NCBI GenBank assembly: GCA_963800135.1
Contig: CAWCZR010000002.1
Coordinates: 1-64,000 of the forward strand
Length of the DNA stretch: 64,000 nucleotides
Source: DASPSM01 sp963800135
GTDB taxonomy: Bacteria; Planctomycetota; Planctomycetia; Planctomycetales; Planctomycetaceae
Direction: 5' to 3'
Shown here one piece after another: positions 1 through 7,888 of this stretch. Numbering within the stretch: position 1 is the first letter of the stretch; every line of letters begins with the position of its first letter. A program made the translations under genes and the position numbers. The notes beneath the pieces were generated by a model. It was not told where the DNA came from. It ran no database searches and saw nothing but the letters and a program-made list of their open reading frames with translations.

Positions 1-966
1 GCTCCTCGGCACTCGACTATCGCTGTGAACAATACGGTGCTGACCACCGCGGGCGAGCATCCGGCCGCGCGGCAAGCCTGCCGGCGTCTGCAGGAGGAGG
101 GAGCCCGGCTGCGGTTTCTCGACGTCGATCGCGAGGGACGTCTGGTTCCCGAGCAGCTCGACGAAATTTCTTGGGACGAAATCGGCCTGGCGACCGTGAT
201 CCTCGCCCATAACGAAACGGGCGTGGTTCAGGACGTCGCGCCGTTGTGCGAACGGTGCCGCGACCGGGGAATTCCGCTGCACCTGGACGGCGTGCAGGCC
301 GTCGGCAAAATGCCCGTCGATTTTCGTGCCCTGGGGGCGACGGCCCTCTCGCTGGCGCGCACAAATTCCGCGGCCCGCGGGGCATCGGGGCGCTGTTGTT
401 GCAAGGAGGCGCCAGGCTGCGGCCCCGACAACTGGGCGGCCACCAAGAGGCCGATCGCCGTGCGGGGACCGAGCCAGTGGCGCTCGCCGTCGGCATGGCC
501 GTCGCGCTCGAGCGTTGGCACGCTGACCAGAGAGAGAGCGACGCTCGCGTGCGCAGCCTTCGCGATCGCTTCGAGCAGGGCCTCTTGTCCGCCTGCGCCG
601 GCCGTCGTCAACGGTTCGGGGGCACAGCGACTGGCCAATACGCTCAACATCGCCTTCCCGGGAGTTGAGGGGGACGCCCTGTTCGTCGCCCTCGATCTGG
701 CCGGCATCGCCTGTTCGCTCGGCAGCACGTGCGCGAGCGGATCGACCGAGCCGTCTCCCGCCTTGGTGGCAATGGGTTGTCCGCCGGAGGTCGTCGCCTC
801 GTCGGTGCGTTTCAGTTTGTCGTTTGAGAATACGCTCGAGGAGATCGGCGAGGCCGTTGTGCGGATCGCGCGAGTTGTCAGCCGGCTCCGCACGGCCGGC
901 GATGGAGAATCGCGCCTGCCGACGCGGCCCGCAAATCGCCAACCGGAGCCGATCGCCAACAACTAG
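1..966 (+). CDS. Cysteine desulfurase (NifS/IscS class V aminotransferase family), 5'-partial, two frameshifts
   Basis: PLP enzyme that takes sulfur from cysteine for Fe-S clusters and thio-modifications. The reading frame is open from base 1, so the N-terminus lies outside the window. Visible family landmarks are the HNETG stretch (about 208-225), the LDGVQAVGK stretch with the PLP-binding aspartate region (about 283-309), the catalytic loop GSTCASGS (about 721-745) and the C-terminal VRFSLSF motif. The conserved PLP-lysine block (AHKFRGPRG) and GGHQEADRRAGTE are found only in the +3 frame, between about 352 and 605; before and after that the +1 frame is correct. So one base seems missing near 352 and one extra near 605. 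Read straight through, the middle third is scrambled and the PLP lysine lost. Compensating sequencing indels are the likeliest cause; a true pseudogene cannot be excluded. Confidence 0.85.
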   Translation, partial: APRHSTIAVNNTVLTTAGEHPAARQACRRLQEEGARLRFLDVDREGRLVPEQLDEISWDEIGLATVILAHNETGVVQDVAPLCERCRDRGIPLHLDGVQAVGKMPVDFRALGATALSLARTNSAARGASGRCCCKEAPGCGPDNWAATKRPIAVRGPSQWRSPSAWPSRSSVGTLTRERATLACAAFAIASSRASCPPAPAVVNGSGAQRLANTLNIAFPGVEGDALFVALDLAGIACSLGSTCASGSTEPSPALVAMGCPPEVVASSVRFSLSFENTLEEIGEAVVRIARVVSRLRTAGDGESRLPTRPANRQPEPIANN

Positions 967-988
967 TCGTTGGACTGAGCTGGAGTGA

Positions 989-1028
989 TGGGTGCCATGC
1001 CCACGCCGAGCCGTGGGCATGGCACCCA
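989..1028. repeat. Perfect 17-bp-stem hairpin, REP-like or terminator
   Basis: The arm at 989-1005 (TGGGTGCCATGCCCACG) is exactly reverse-complemented at 1012-1028, with a 6-nt loop CCGAGC. It lies 22 bases after the cysteine desulfurase stop. It has no T-run, so it is not a classic intrinsic terminator. It may be an intergenic palindromic repeat that also halts or protects the transcript. Confidence 0.7.
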
Positions 1029-1056
1029 ACCTGTGAATTCAGGGTGGTCGCACAAC

Positions 1057-2235
1057 TAAATAAGACCTCGCACCGTGCGTAGCGCGGAGGGAGAATGATC
1101 TGGAGTAGAAAACAGGCTTGGCTCTAAGGTTGTGGGTGATAGACGACCACAATCCCCGGAGACCAAGCCATGGATGGCCATCTTCGTCTTTCGACGCGGG
1201 AACGCAAGACGTGTTTGAAGACCTTGCGGACAGCGCGGACGGCTCGGCGAGCACTGGTCCTGTTGTTGCTGGCCGAAGGACGTTCCTACCGCGAGATCCG
1301 CGCGGCCACCTTTGCCAGCCCGACTTTGATCCGCTCGGTGAAACGGGAGTTTGCGACAGGTCGGCTGGGAATGGCTTTGCGAACCGAAGAACAACCAGAC
1401 ACAGTTCCTTCGTGGCTGATTTTCGTCGTGCGGTGGCTGTTGAAGTCGACGCCGCAGGACTTCGGCTTCTTCCGGAGCCGCTGGTCGTGCGGTCTGTTGG
1501 CCTTGCTGTTGTGGGAACAGGAACGCATCCGCGTGAGCCCCGAAACGGTCCGCCGGGGGATGCACCGGCGGGAGTTTGTCTGGCGTCGTCCCCGGCCGGT
1601 CGTCGGGCCGCGCGATCCGGAGCATGCCCGGAAGCTGCAGCAAATCCAGCGATTCATCGGACAACTGCCGGCCAACGAGACCGTTGTGTTCCAAGACGAA
1701 GTGGATGTCCATTTGAACCCCAAGATCGGGTCGATGTGGATGCGTCGCGGCCAGCAAGCCGAGGTCGTCACGCCAGGCAACAACGAAAAACGGCATTTGG
1801 CTGGATCGCTTCACTGGCGGACAGGACGGCTGTTGTTGTCGGCTCCAGGAAAGCAACGCAACGCGGCGCTCTTCGTGGCCCACCTCGACGACCTGCGTCG
1901 GCAACTGCGGTCCTATCGGGTGATCCATGTGGTCTGCGACAACGCCAAATTCCACGATTGCCGCGCCATCCGCGATTACCTGCTTCAACACCCCGGTCGA
2001 ATTGTCCTCCACTTTCTTCCGAAGTACGCGCCCGAGACGAATCCCATCGAGCGCGTCTGGTGGCACCTCCACGAGACGATCACCCGCAATCACCGCTGTC
2101 AGTCGATCGACGAACTCCTGCGAGAAGTCACCGATTGGGCCGCGGCTCAAAAAACATTTTTCCTGCAAACGGCCAGCTTCACAGACCTGTACTCCTTAGC
2201 CGCTTAGCGCTCCGCTTCGGTGGAGGTTTTATTTA
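1057..2235 (+). mobile_element. IS630-family insertion sequence
   Basis: About 1.18 kb element bounded by imperfect terminal inverted repeats: left TAAATAAGACCTCGCACCG and, reverse-complemented from the right, TAAATAAAACCTCCACCG. The outermost TA at each end fits the TA target duplication typical of IS630/Tc1-mariner elements. It contains one intact transposase gene and ends 36 bp before the dnaA start codon. Confidence 0.8.
1170..2207 (+). CDS. IS630-family DDE transposase
   Basis: Intact 345-residue transposase. An N-terminal helix-turn-helix (about residues 10-60, with SYREIRAATFAS) is followed by a DDE_3-type RNase-H-like catalytic core. The expected acidic residues are visible in VVFQDEVDVH (first Asp, about residue 175), VCDNAKFHD (second Asp, about 255) and ETNPIERVWW (Glu, about 290). 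The length matches single-ORF IS630 members without a programmed frameshift. The ATG at 1170 is the natural start, 113 bp inside the left end. The full-length frame suggests the element may still be active or arrived recently. Confidence 0.9.
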   Translation: MDGHLRLSTRERKTCLKTLRTARTARRALVLLLLAEGRSYREIRAATFASPTLIRSVKREFATGRLGMALRTEEQPDTVPSWLIFVVRWLLKSTPQDFGFFRSRWSCGLLALLLWEQERIRVSPETVRRGMHRREFVWRRPRPVVGPRDPEHARKLQQIQRFIGQLPANETVVFQDEVDVHLNPKIGSMWMRRGQQAEVVTPGNNEKRHLAGSLHWRTGRLLLSAPGKQRNAALFVAHLDDLRRQLRSYRVIHVVCDNAKFHDCRAIRDYLLQHPGRIVLHFLPKYAPETNPIERVWWHLHETITRNHRCQSIDELLREVTDWAAAQKTFFLQTASFTDLYSLAA

Positions 2236-2271
2236 GTCCCGTTCCGTCGGCCGCCGGAGCACGAGGCTCGC

Positions 2272-3309
2272 ATGGCGCGATATCCGCAAGACTCCCCCAA
2301 CACGTCGCCGTCTCCCAGCGAGCCGCTCGTGCTGCTGAAGGAGAATCAGCTCGCGCACTCTGCCGCGCAGCGACTGCTCTCACCCTCGGCCGAGGATTCG
2401 ATTTGGCTCGTCTACTTGTACGGGCCGGCCGGCGTGGGCAAATCGCACCTGGTGCGGCACTTCGTCCGCGAGGCCCGCCGCAAGAATCCACGGCGACGCA
2501 TTATTTGCGAGACGGCGGCCGAATTTCTCGCCGCTCTCACGCAGGCTTTTGCCCGGCAGGACCGGGTCGAGTTTCAGGAGCGGTACGCCGGGGCCGACCT
2601 GTTCGTGTTGGAGGATTTGGCGTCGCTCGAGGGTCGCATTCCCGCCCAGCGAATGCTGATTGCCATCCTCGACGATTTGAAGCAGGCCGGACGGCGGGCG
2701 CTGATGACCTCAGCCACGCGCCCCGGCGGACTCGAAAAAATGGCCCCGCGGCTCGTCAACCGGTTGCGCGGCGGTCTGTGCGTGCCGATCGAGCTCCTGG
2801 GGCGGACAGGCCGGCTCGGTTTCGCGACGAAGATGGCCGCTTCGCGTCAGATTCCCCTTTCGGCACCAGCGGCCGCCGTGCTGGCGGACGAGGGACCGGG
2901 GACGCCGCGCGAGCTGTTGGCGGCGCTGGTGAACTTGGAGCTGCGGTCGCGGAACGGCCGCCCAGAAGCTGACGAGGGCCTGTTGCGGGCCCATTTGCGA
3001 TCGTCGTCGTCGGCACGCGATGTCACGCTAACCAAGATCGCCGCCGCGGTGGCCGAGTTCTTCAAAGTGCCCGTGGCCGAACTGCGCTCGCTTGGTCGGC
3101 CGAAACGCTCGATCCTGCCGCGCCAGGTTGCCATGTTGTTGGCCCGCGAGCTGAGCGGTCAATCGGCCGTGCAGATCGCGCGTTACTTCGGCCGCAAGAA
3201 CCATACGACGGTCGTGCACGCCTGCAGCCGCACACGCGCCCTGCTGGCCGGAGATCCGGCACTCGCGCGAGACATCGAACGCTTGCAGCGCGCGCTGCGT
3301 CGCGCCTGA
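2272..3309 (+). CDS. dnaA: Chromosomal replication initiator DnaA, short form lacking domain I
   Basis: AAA+ initiator that binds DnaA boxes and melts oriC. Visible are Walker A GPAGVGKSH (about residue 50), a Walker B-like LFVLEDL (about 105), a sensor-type TSATRPG, and the C-terminal domain IV DNA-binding signature with GRKNHTTVVHAC (about residue 305). At 345 residues it is about 100 shorter than typical DnaA: the N-terminal domain I (DnaB/DciA contact) and most of the linker are absent. ATG 2272 is the first possible start in this frame, because the frame reaches a stop inside the IS at 2197 with no ATG, GTG or TTG in between. GAGG six bases upstream supports it. The IS may have removed an N-terminal extension, or the short form may be natural for this lineage. 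Confidence 0.93.
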   Translation: MARYPQDSPNTSPSPSEPLVLLKENQLAHSAAQRLLSPSAEDSIWLVYLYGPAGVGKSHLVRHFVREARRKNPRRRIICETAAEFLAALTQAFARQDRVEFQERYAGADLFVLEDLASLEGRIPAQRMLIAILDDLKQAGRRALMTSATRPGGLEKMAPRLVNRLRGGLCVPIELLGRTGRLGFATKMAASRQIPLSAPAAAVLADEGPGTPRELLAALVNLELRSRNGRPEADEGLLRAHLRSSSSARDVTLTKIAAAVAEFFKVPVAELRSLGRPKRSILPRQVAMLLARELSGQSAVQIARYFGRKNHTTVVHACSRTRALLAGDPALARDIERLQRALRRA

Positions 3310-3710
3310 CGCAATTTCTGCTGACCAGTCCCGCCCGGTGAATTGGCTGCTGAAACTTGGATGATCTTCGGCTGGTCAATTTTGCTGGATGGGAACGCGG
3401 CAGCCTGGTCGAGAATTAACCAAAAACAGCCGACAATTTCTCGCCGTGCCGCGAACCATTTTTCGACACTCAGCTCACGCTCCTGCAGTCGAAAAAGACC
3501 ATTCGCAAGTTATTGTCAAATAATCACTTGCGATTATTGATTCCGGACGTTTTCCACCGCGTTGTTCGTTGCTGCTACGACTACGAAATTCTATAATTCC
3601 CTATTCGAATTCCCGAGAACGGATTGCCTGTTTCACGCGGCGAACGTGCACCTCGAGTCGTCCCCTTTCGGGTTCCCGCTGCGCGAACATTTTAGGATGG
3701 TCTCACGGAC
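3310..3710. other. Candidate chromosomal origin region (dnaA-dnaN intergenic, AT-richer)
   Basis: A 401-base gene-free stretch between dnaA and dnaN, the usual bacterial oriC position. The section 3490-3615 is clearly AT-richer than its surroundings and could unwind. No perfect DnaA box (TTATCCACA) was found. The nearest matches are TTTTCCACC near 3550 and TTTTCGACA near 3460, each two mismatches away. The call rests on position and composition only. Confidence 0.4.
3569..3597 (+). promoter_or_regulatory. Sigma-70-like promoter for dnaN
   Basis: TTGCTG at 3569-3574 and a perfect TATAAT at 3592-3597 are separated by 17 bases, the ideal spacing. This lies about 115 bp upstream of the dnaN ATG and inside the AT-rich intergenic region. 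Confidence 0.5.
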
Positions 3711-4820
3711 ATGAAACTGCATTGTCACCGTCCGGCGTTGGCGGCCGCCCTGCAAGTTGTCAGCGGAGTTGTGCCGTCGCGAACTCCCAAAGAAGTCCTC
3801 AAGAACATCAAGCTGGAGGTCGCCGGCGGCAAGGCCACGCTGCTGGGAACCGACTCCGAAGTCGGCATTCGCTACGAGATCCCCGGCGTCGAGATCGAGC
3901 GCGAAGGTGAGACGCTGTTGCCCGCCGCGCGAGTCACGGCCATCGTCCGCGAGTTGAGCGAAGACACCGTCGATCTGTCGCTGGCCGATGATGCCGTCTG
4001 GATCAAAAGCGAAAAAAGCGAGTTCCGCCTCTCCGCGCAGGACCCCAGCGAGTTTCCGCCCGTCGCCGAGTTCGATGAAGATCACTACGTTGCCATTGGC
4101 AATAAGGCGCTTAAAGACGCGATCAAGCGGACGACGTTCGCCACCGACGCGGAAAGCTCGCGTTACGCCTTGGGGGGCGTGCAGCTCGAACTGACCGGGG
4201 ACAAGATCACCTTCGCCGCCACCGACACGCGCCGCCTGGCCGTCTTCGAGGCGATGTGCCGCATCCAGGGAGCCCGCGCGGAGAACCAGGCGCCGGTCAT
4301 TCCCACCAAGGCTCTGTCGCTGATCGAGCGGAGCATTCCCGACGCGGAAAGCGAAGCCCTGCTGGCCGTGCATGCGAACGAGGCGCTGGTGAAAGTAGGC
4401 AGCTCGACGATCTACAGCCGGCTGGTGGAAGGCCGCTTTCCGAAATATCGGGACGTGATTCCCGCAAGGGCCGAGAAATCGATCGACCTGTTGGTGGGGC
4501 CGTTCTACTCGGCCATCCGCCAGGCCCAGATCGTGACGGAAGAGGACAGCCGCGGCGTCGATTTCAAGTTCTCAACTGGCCTGCTCACGCTGACAAGCAA
4601 ATCGGCCGACGTCGGACAATCGGTGATTCAACTGCCGATCAGTTATGAGGGGAGTGAGCTGGCGATCCTGTTCGATCCGCGGTTCATCGCCGACTTCCTC
4701 CGCGTGCTCGAGCCGGAGAAAACGATGCGCCTGGAGCTGATCGACGCGGAGAGCGCGGCTGTGTTCCGCACGGACGACTCCTACACCTACGTTGTGATGC
4801 CGCTGTCGAGGGACCGATAA
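3711..4820 (+). CDS. dnaN: DNA polymerase III beta sliding clamp
   Basis: Ring-shaped processivity clamp that tethers the replicative polymerase and mismatch-repair proteins to DNA. The 369-residue length is standard for three repeated clamp domains. Landmarks include SRTPKEVLKNI near residue 24, LLGTDSEVGIRY in domain 1, FATDAESSRYALGG and ATDTRRLAV in domain 2, the VEGRFPKYRDVIP stretch, and the C-terminal YTYVVMPL that forms part of the partner-binding pocket. The ATG at 3711 is preceded by AGGA and by a sigma-70-like promoter. Its place between dnaA and dciA/gyrB is typical of an origin locus. No recF lies between dnaN and gyrB. Confidence 0.97.
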   Translation: MKLHCHRPALAAALQVVSGVVPSRTPKEVLKNIKLEVAGGKATLLGTDSEVGIRYEIPGVEIEREGETLLPAARVTAIVRELSEDTVDLSLADDAVWIKSEKSEFRLSAQDPSEFPPVAEFDEDHYVAIGNKALKDAIKRTTFATDAESSRYALGGVQLELTGDKITFAATDTRRLAVFEAMCRIQGARAENQAPVIPTKALSLIERSIPDAESEALLAVHANEALVKVGSSTIYSRLVEGRFPKYRDVIPARAEKSIDLLVGPFYSAIRQAQIVTEEDSRGVDFKFSTGLLTLTSKSADVGQSVIQLPISYEGSELAILFDPRFIADFLRVLEPEKTMRLELIDAESAAVFRTDDSYTYVVMPLSRDR

Positions 4821-4844
4821 GACGGATTGCGGCATGAGGGATCG

Positions 4845-5171
4845 ATGACTCACGGACGGGGCCAACTACCCGACCGCCTTTCGCAGGCTGTCACGGACTT
4901 GATTGCACTGCGAGGCTGGGCTCGCGTTCGCGGGAACGCACAACTGGCCGAAGCCTGGAAAAACATCGCCGGGGACTCGGTCGCCAGCGGGACGAAAGTC
5001 GTCGGGATTCGCCGGGGCGTTTTGCAGGTGGCGGTGGGCAACTCGCCGCTCTTGAGCGAACTGGCGTCTTATCACAAAACGACGTTGCTGGCTGCCTTTA
5101 CCCGGGACCATCCGGAATTGAAAATTCGCGACCTCAAATTCGTGATTCGAGGAAATCTCTCATCACGTTGA
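4845..5171 (+). CDS. dciA: DciA/DUF721 family protein (putative replicative helicase loader)
   Basis: 108-residue protein of the DUF721/DciA family, which helps load DnaB helicase in bacteria without DnaC or DnaI. The visible DUF721 core is WARVRGNAQLAEAWKNIAG followed by GTKVVGIRRGVLQVAVGNS and SPLLSELASYHKTTLL. ATG 4845 is chosen because a GAGGG sequence lies about 6 bases upstream; an in-frame TTG at 4827 would add six residues. It sits 24 bp after dnaN and before gyrB, so it is probably co-transcribed with replication genes. The function comes from family knowledge, not from a catalytic motif. Confidence 0.85.
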   Translation: MTHGRGQLPDRLSQAVTDLIALRGWARVRGNAQLAEAWKNIAGDSVASGTKVVGIRRGVLQVAVGNSPLLSELASYHKTTLLAAFTRDHPELKIRDLKFVIRGNLSSR

Positions 5172-5280
5172 CCAAACACAATTCAAACACGGCTGGGATT
5201 CGCGTGCCGCGCATCTCCCGGCTTCTGCACGCGGGGGACAGTCGCACCGGTTTCACGCCCGCCAGACTCGAGGAAACATT

Positions 5281-7839
5281 TTGAGCTCCGATCCGAAACA
5301 GAACGACCCGACGCGCGAGCCGCCGAAAGACCCGGGCGAGCTGGGGCAGACCCACAACGACCCCGCCTACGATGCCAGCGACATCCGCGTGCTCGAGGGG
5401 ATCGAAGGGATCCGCAAGCGGCCCGCCATGTACATCGGGGACACCACGGCCCGCGGCCTGCATCACTTGGTCTACGAAGTCGTCGACAACAGCATCGACG
5501 AGGCGGTCAACGCCTTCGCCTCGGTGATCGTGGTCAAGATCAATGCCGACGGCAGCGTCACCGTCACCGACGACGGCCGCGGCATCCCCGTCGGCGCGAT
5601 GCCCGACATGAATAATCGCTCGGCCCTGGAGGTCGTGCTCACCGAGATTCACGCCGGCGGCAAGTTCGATCGCAGCAGCGGCTACAAGACGGGCACCGGC
5701 GGTCTGCACGGCATCGGCATCACGGCTGTCAACGCGCTCTCCGAATGGCTCGAGGCGGAGGTCCGCCGCGAAGGCCACGTTTGGACGATGGACTTTGCCC
5801 GCGGCGCCGTGATGAGCGACCTGAAGCAGCTCGGCAAGAGCGAGCGCACGGGAACCAAGATCACGTTCAAGCCCGACCCGCAGATTTTTCCCGACCCGCG
5901 ATTCAGCTACGACGTGTTGCACAAGCGGCTGCAAGAGCTGGCCTTCCTGACACCGGGCGCACGAATCCTCATTTCGGACGAGCGCACCGGCCAGTCAGAC
6001 GACTTCCAGTACGCCGACGGCATCGTTGAGTTCGTCAAGCATCTCAACCGCACCGAAACGGCTCTCACGGCCGACGTGATCCGTATCGAAGGCAGCATCG
6101 ATCAGACCGAGGTCCGCGTCGCCCTGCAGTACAACGACGGCTATTCGGAAAACGTCCGTGCCTTTGCCAACAATATCGGCAATCTCGAAGGAGGCACGCA
6201 CTTAAGCGGCTTCCGCAGCGCACTCACTCGCTCGATCAACAACTACGGCAAGCGCGCAAACCTCTTCAAGGATTTCGCGCCGCAGGGGGACGATTTCCGC
6301 GAAGGCCTGACGGCCGTGATCTGCGTCCGTCTGCCCGATCCGCAATTCGAGGGTCAGACCAAGACCAAGCTGGGCAACAGCGAGGTGGAAGGCATCGTCA
6401 CTTCGGTGGTCAACGACGGGCTCAACAAGTTCTTCGAAGAGAACCCCGCCGCCGCCAAGGTGATCGCCGCCAAAGGCCTTCGCGCGGCCGAGGCGCGGGA
6501 GGCGGCCAAAAAAGCCCGCGAAATGGTCCGCCGCAAAGGGCAGCTCACGTCGAGCGGCCTGCCGGAAAAGCTCCGCGACTGCCGCAGCCGCGAGCTATCG
6601 CTGACCGAGCTGTACCTTGTGGAAGGCGATTCGGCCGGCGGCTCGGCCGACACGGGCCGCGACGCCAGCATCCAGGCGATCCTGCCGCTCAGGGGCAAGA
6701 TCTTGAACGTCGAAAAGGCGCAGCTCGTCAAAGTGCTCGACAACGAGGAGATCCTCAACATCTTCAAGGCGGTCGGCGTGCCCCCCGGGGCGCAGCTGGA
6801 AGACGTCACCAAGCGCCGCTACGGCAAGCTCGTGTTGATGACGGACGCCGACATCGACGGCAGCCACATCCGCACGCTGCTGCTCACGTTCATCTTCCGC
6901 CACCTCCGCGAGCTGGTCGAGCAGGGCTGCGTCTACATCGCCCAGCCGCCGCTCTACAAGGTCACGCAGAAAAAGACTGTTCGCTACGTGCAGACGCACG
7001 AGGAAATGAACGGCGAGCTACTCGAGCAGGGGTCGGCCGACACGGAGTTGGAATTCTCGGACGGTGCGTCCGGCAACCAGCCGCGCACGTTCAAGGACCA
7101 GCCGCTGCAGGAACTGATCGCGCTCATCGGCCAGCTCGAAGAGCCGCTGGAAACGCTGGAGCGGCGCGGCATTGAGCTACATTGGCTCGCTGCCCATCAT
7201 CAAACGCCGGACGGCCTGTTGCCCCGCTACCGCGCCTTCGTCGGCCGCGAGGAACACTGGTTTGCCGACAAGGAACGGCTCGACAAGTTCCTGGCCGAGG
7301 AAGAAGCCAAGCGCGGCGAGCAGTTCGAGATTGCTGACGACGAGACGGTCGCCGGCGGCGCCCACCCGCCGGCGGGCAAGAACGGCCACGCCGAGCACCA
7401 CGACACGCGCTTGCAAGTGGTCGACCTGCACGAAATGCGGGTCATCAACCGCGTGCTAGAGGCTTTGAAAAAGCACGGCATCACGCTCAAGGATTTCGTC
7501 CCGGCCGGCCACCGCAACGGCGAACCGGTTTTCCCGCAGCGGATCCACAAGGACGACGCCACGGTCCCCCTCTCCAGCCTGCGCGAGCTGTTGCCCAAGC
7601 TGCGAAAAATCGGCGAGCGGGGCCGCAAGGTCACCCGCTTCAAGGGGCTGGGCGAAATGGATCCCGAGGATCTCTGGGACACGACCATGGACCCGGCCAA
7701 GCGCGTGCTCTTGCAGGTCACCATGGAAGACGCGGCCGGTGCCGACGAAATCTTCCGGGTGCTGATGGGCGACCACGTCGAACCGCGCCGCGACTTCATC
7801 GAGAAGCACGCGCTCGACGTGCGAGATCTCGACATCTGA
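5281..7839 (+). CDS. gyrB: DNA gyrase subunit B
   Basis: ATPase and TOPRIM subunit of type II topoisomerase, which introduces negative supercoils with GyrA (not in this window). Domain order is a GHKL ATPase (KRPAMYIGDT, VVDNSIDEA, DDGRGIPVG, GTGGLHGIG), a transducer domain, and TOPRIM (ELYLVEGDSAGGSA with the catalytic Glu, PLRGKILNVEKA, MTDADIDGSHI with the metal-binding Asp pair). The 852-residue length reflects a large insert after TOPRIM (about residues 590-745), as seen in Gram-negative-type GyrB. The C-terminus RFKGLGEMDPEDLWDTTMDP is canonical. The start is TTG 5281, preceded by GAGGAAA. It follows dciA by 109 bp. Confidence 0.97.
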   Translation: MSSDPKQNDPTREPPKDPGELGQTHNDPAYDASDIRVLEGIEGIRKRPAMYIGDTTARGLHHLVYEVVDNSIDEAVNAFASVIVVKINADGSVTVTDDGRGIPVGAMPDMNNRSALEVVLTEIHAGGKFDRSSGYKTGTGGLHGIGITAVNALSEWLEAEVRREGHVWTMDFARGAVMSDLKQLGKSERTGTKITFKPDPQIFPDPRFSYDVLHKRLQELAFLTPGARILISDERTGQSDDFQYADGIVEFVKHLNRTETALTADVIRIEGSIDQTEVRVALQYNDGYSENVRAFANNIGNLEGGTHLSGFRSALTRSINNYGKRANLFKDFAPQGDDFREGLTAVICVRLPDPQFEGQTKTKLGNSEVEGIVTSVVNDGLNKFFEENPAAAKVIAAKGLRAAEAREAAKKAREMVRRKGQLTSSGLPEKLRDCRSRELSLTELYLVEGDSAGGSADTGRDASIQAILPLRGKILNVEKAQLVKVLDNEEILNIFKAVGVPPGAQLEDVTKRRYGKLVLMTDADIDGSHIRTLLLTFIFRHLRELVEQGCVYIAQPPLYKVTQKKTVRYVQTHEEMNGELLEQGSADTELEFSDGASGNQPRTFKDQPLQELIALIGQLEEPLETLERRGIELHWLAAHHQTPDGLLPRYRAFVGREEHWFADKERLDKFLAEEEAKRGEQFEIADDETVAGGAHPPAGKNGHAEHHDTRLQVVDLHEMRVINRVLEALKKHGITLKDFVPAGHRNGEPVFPQRIHKDDATVPLSSLRELLPKLRKIGERGRKVTRFKGLGEMDPEDLWDTTMDPAKRVLLQVTMEDAAGADEIFRVLMGDHVEPRRDFIEKHALDVRDLDI

Positions 7840-7888
7840 CCGAGCGTTAACCTGTTGCAACGCTGGCGAAACCCTTCGCTGGCTCGCG

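Noticed and set aside
3540..3560. TTTTCCACC as a DnaA box
   Set aside because: Two mismatches to the consensus and no clustered companions; not enough to call.
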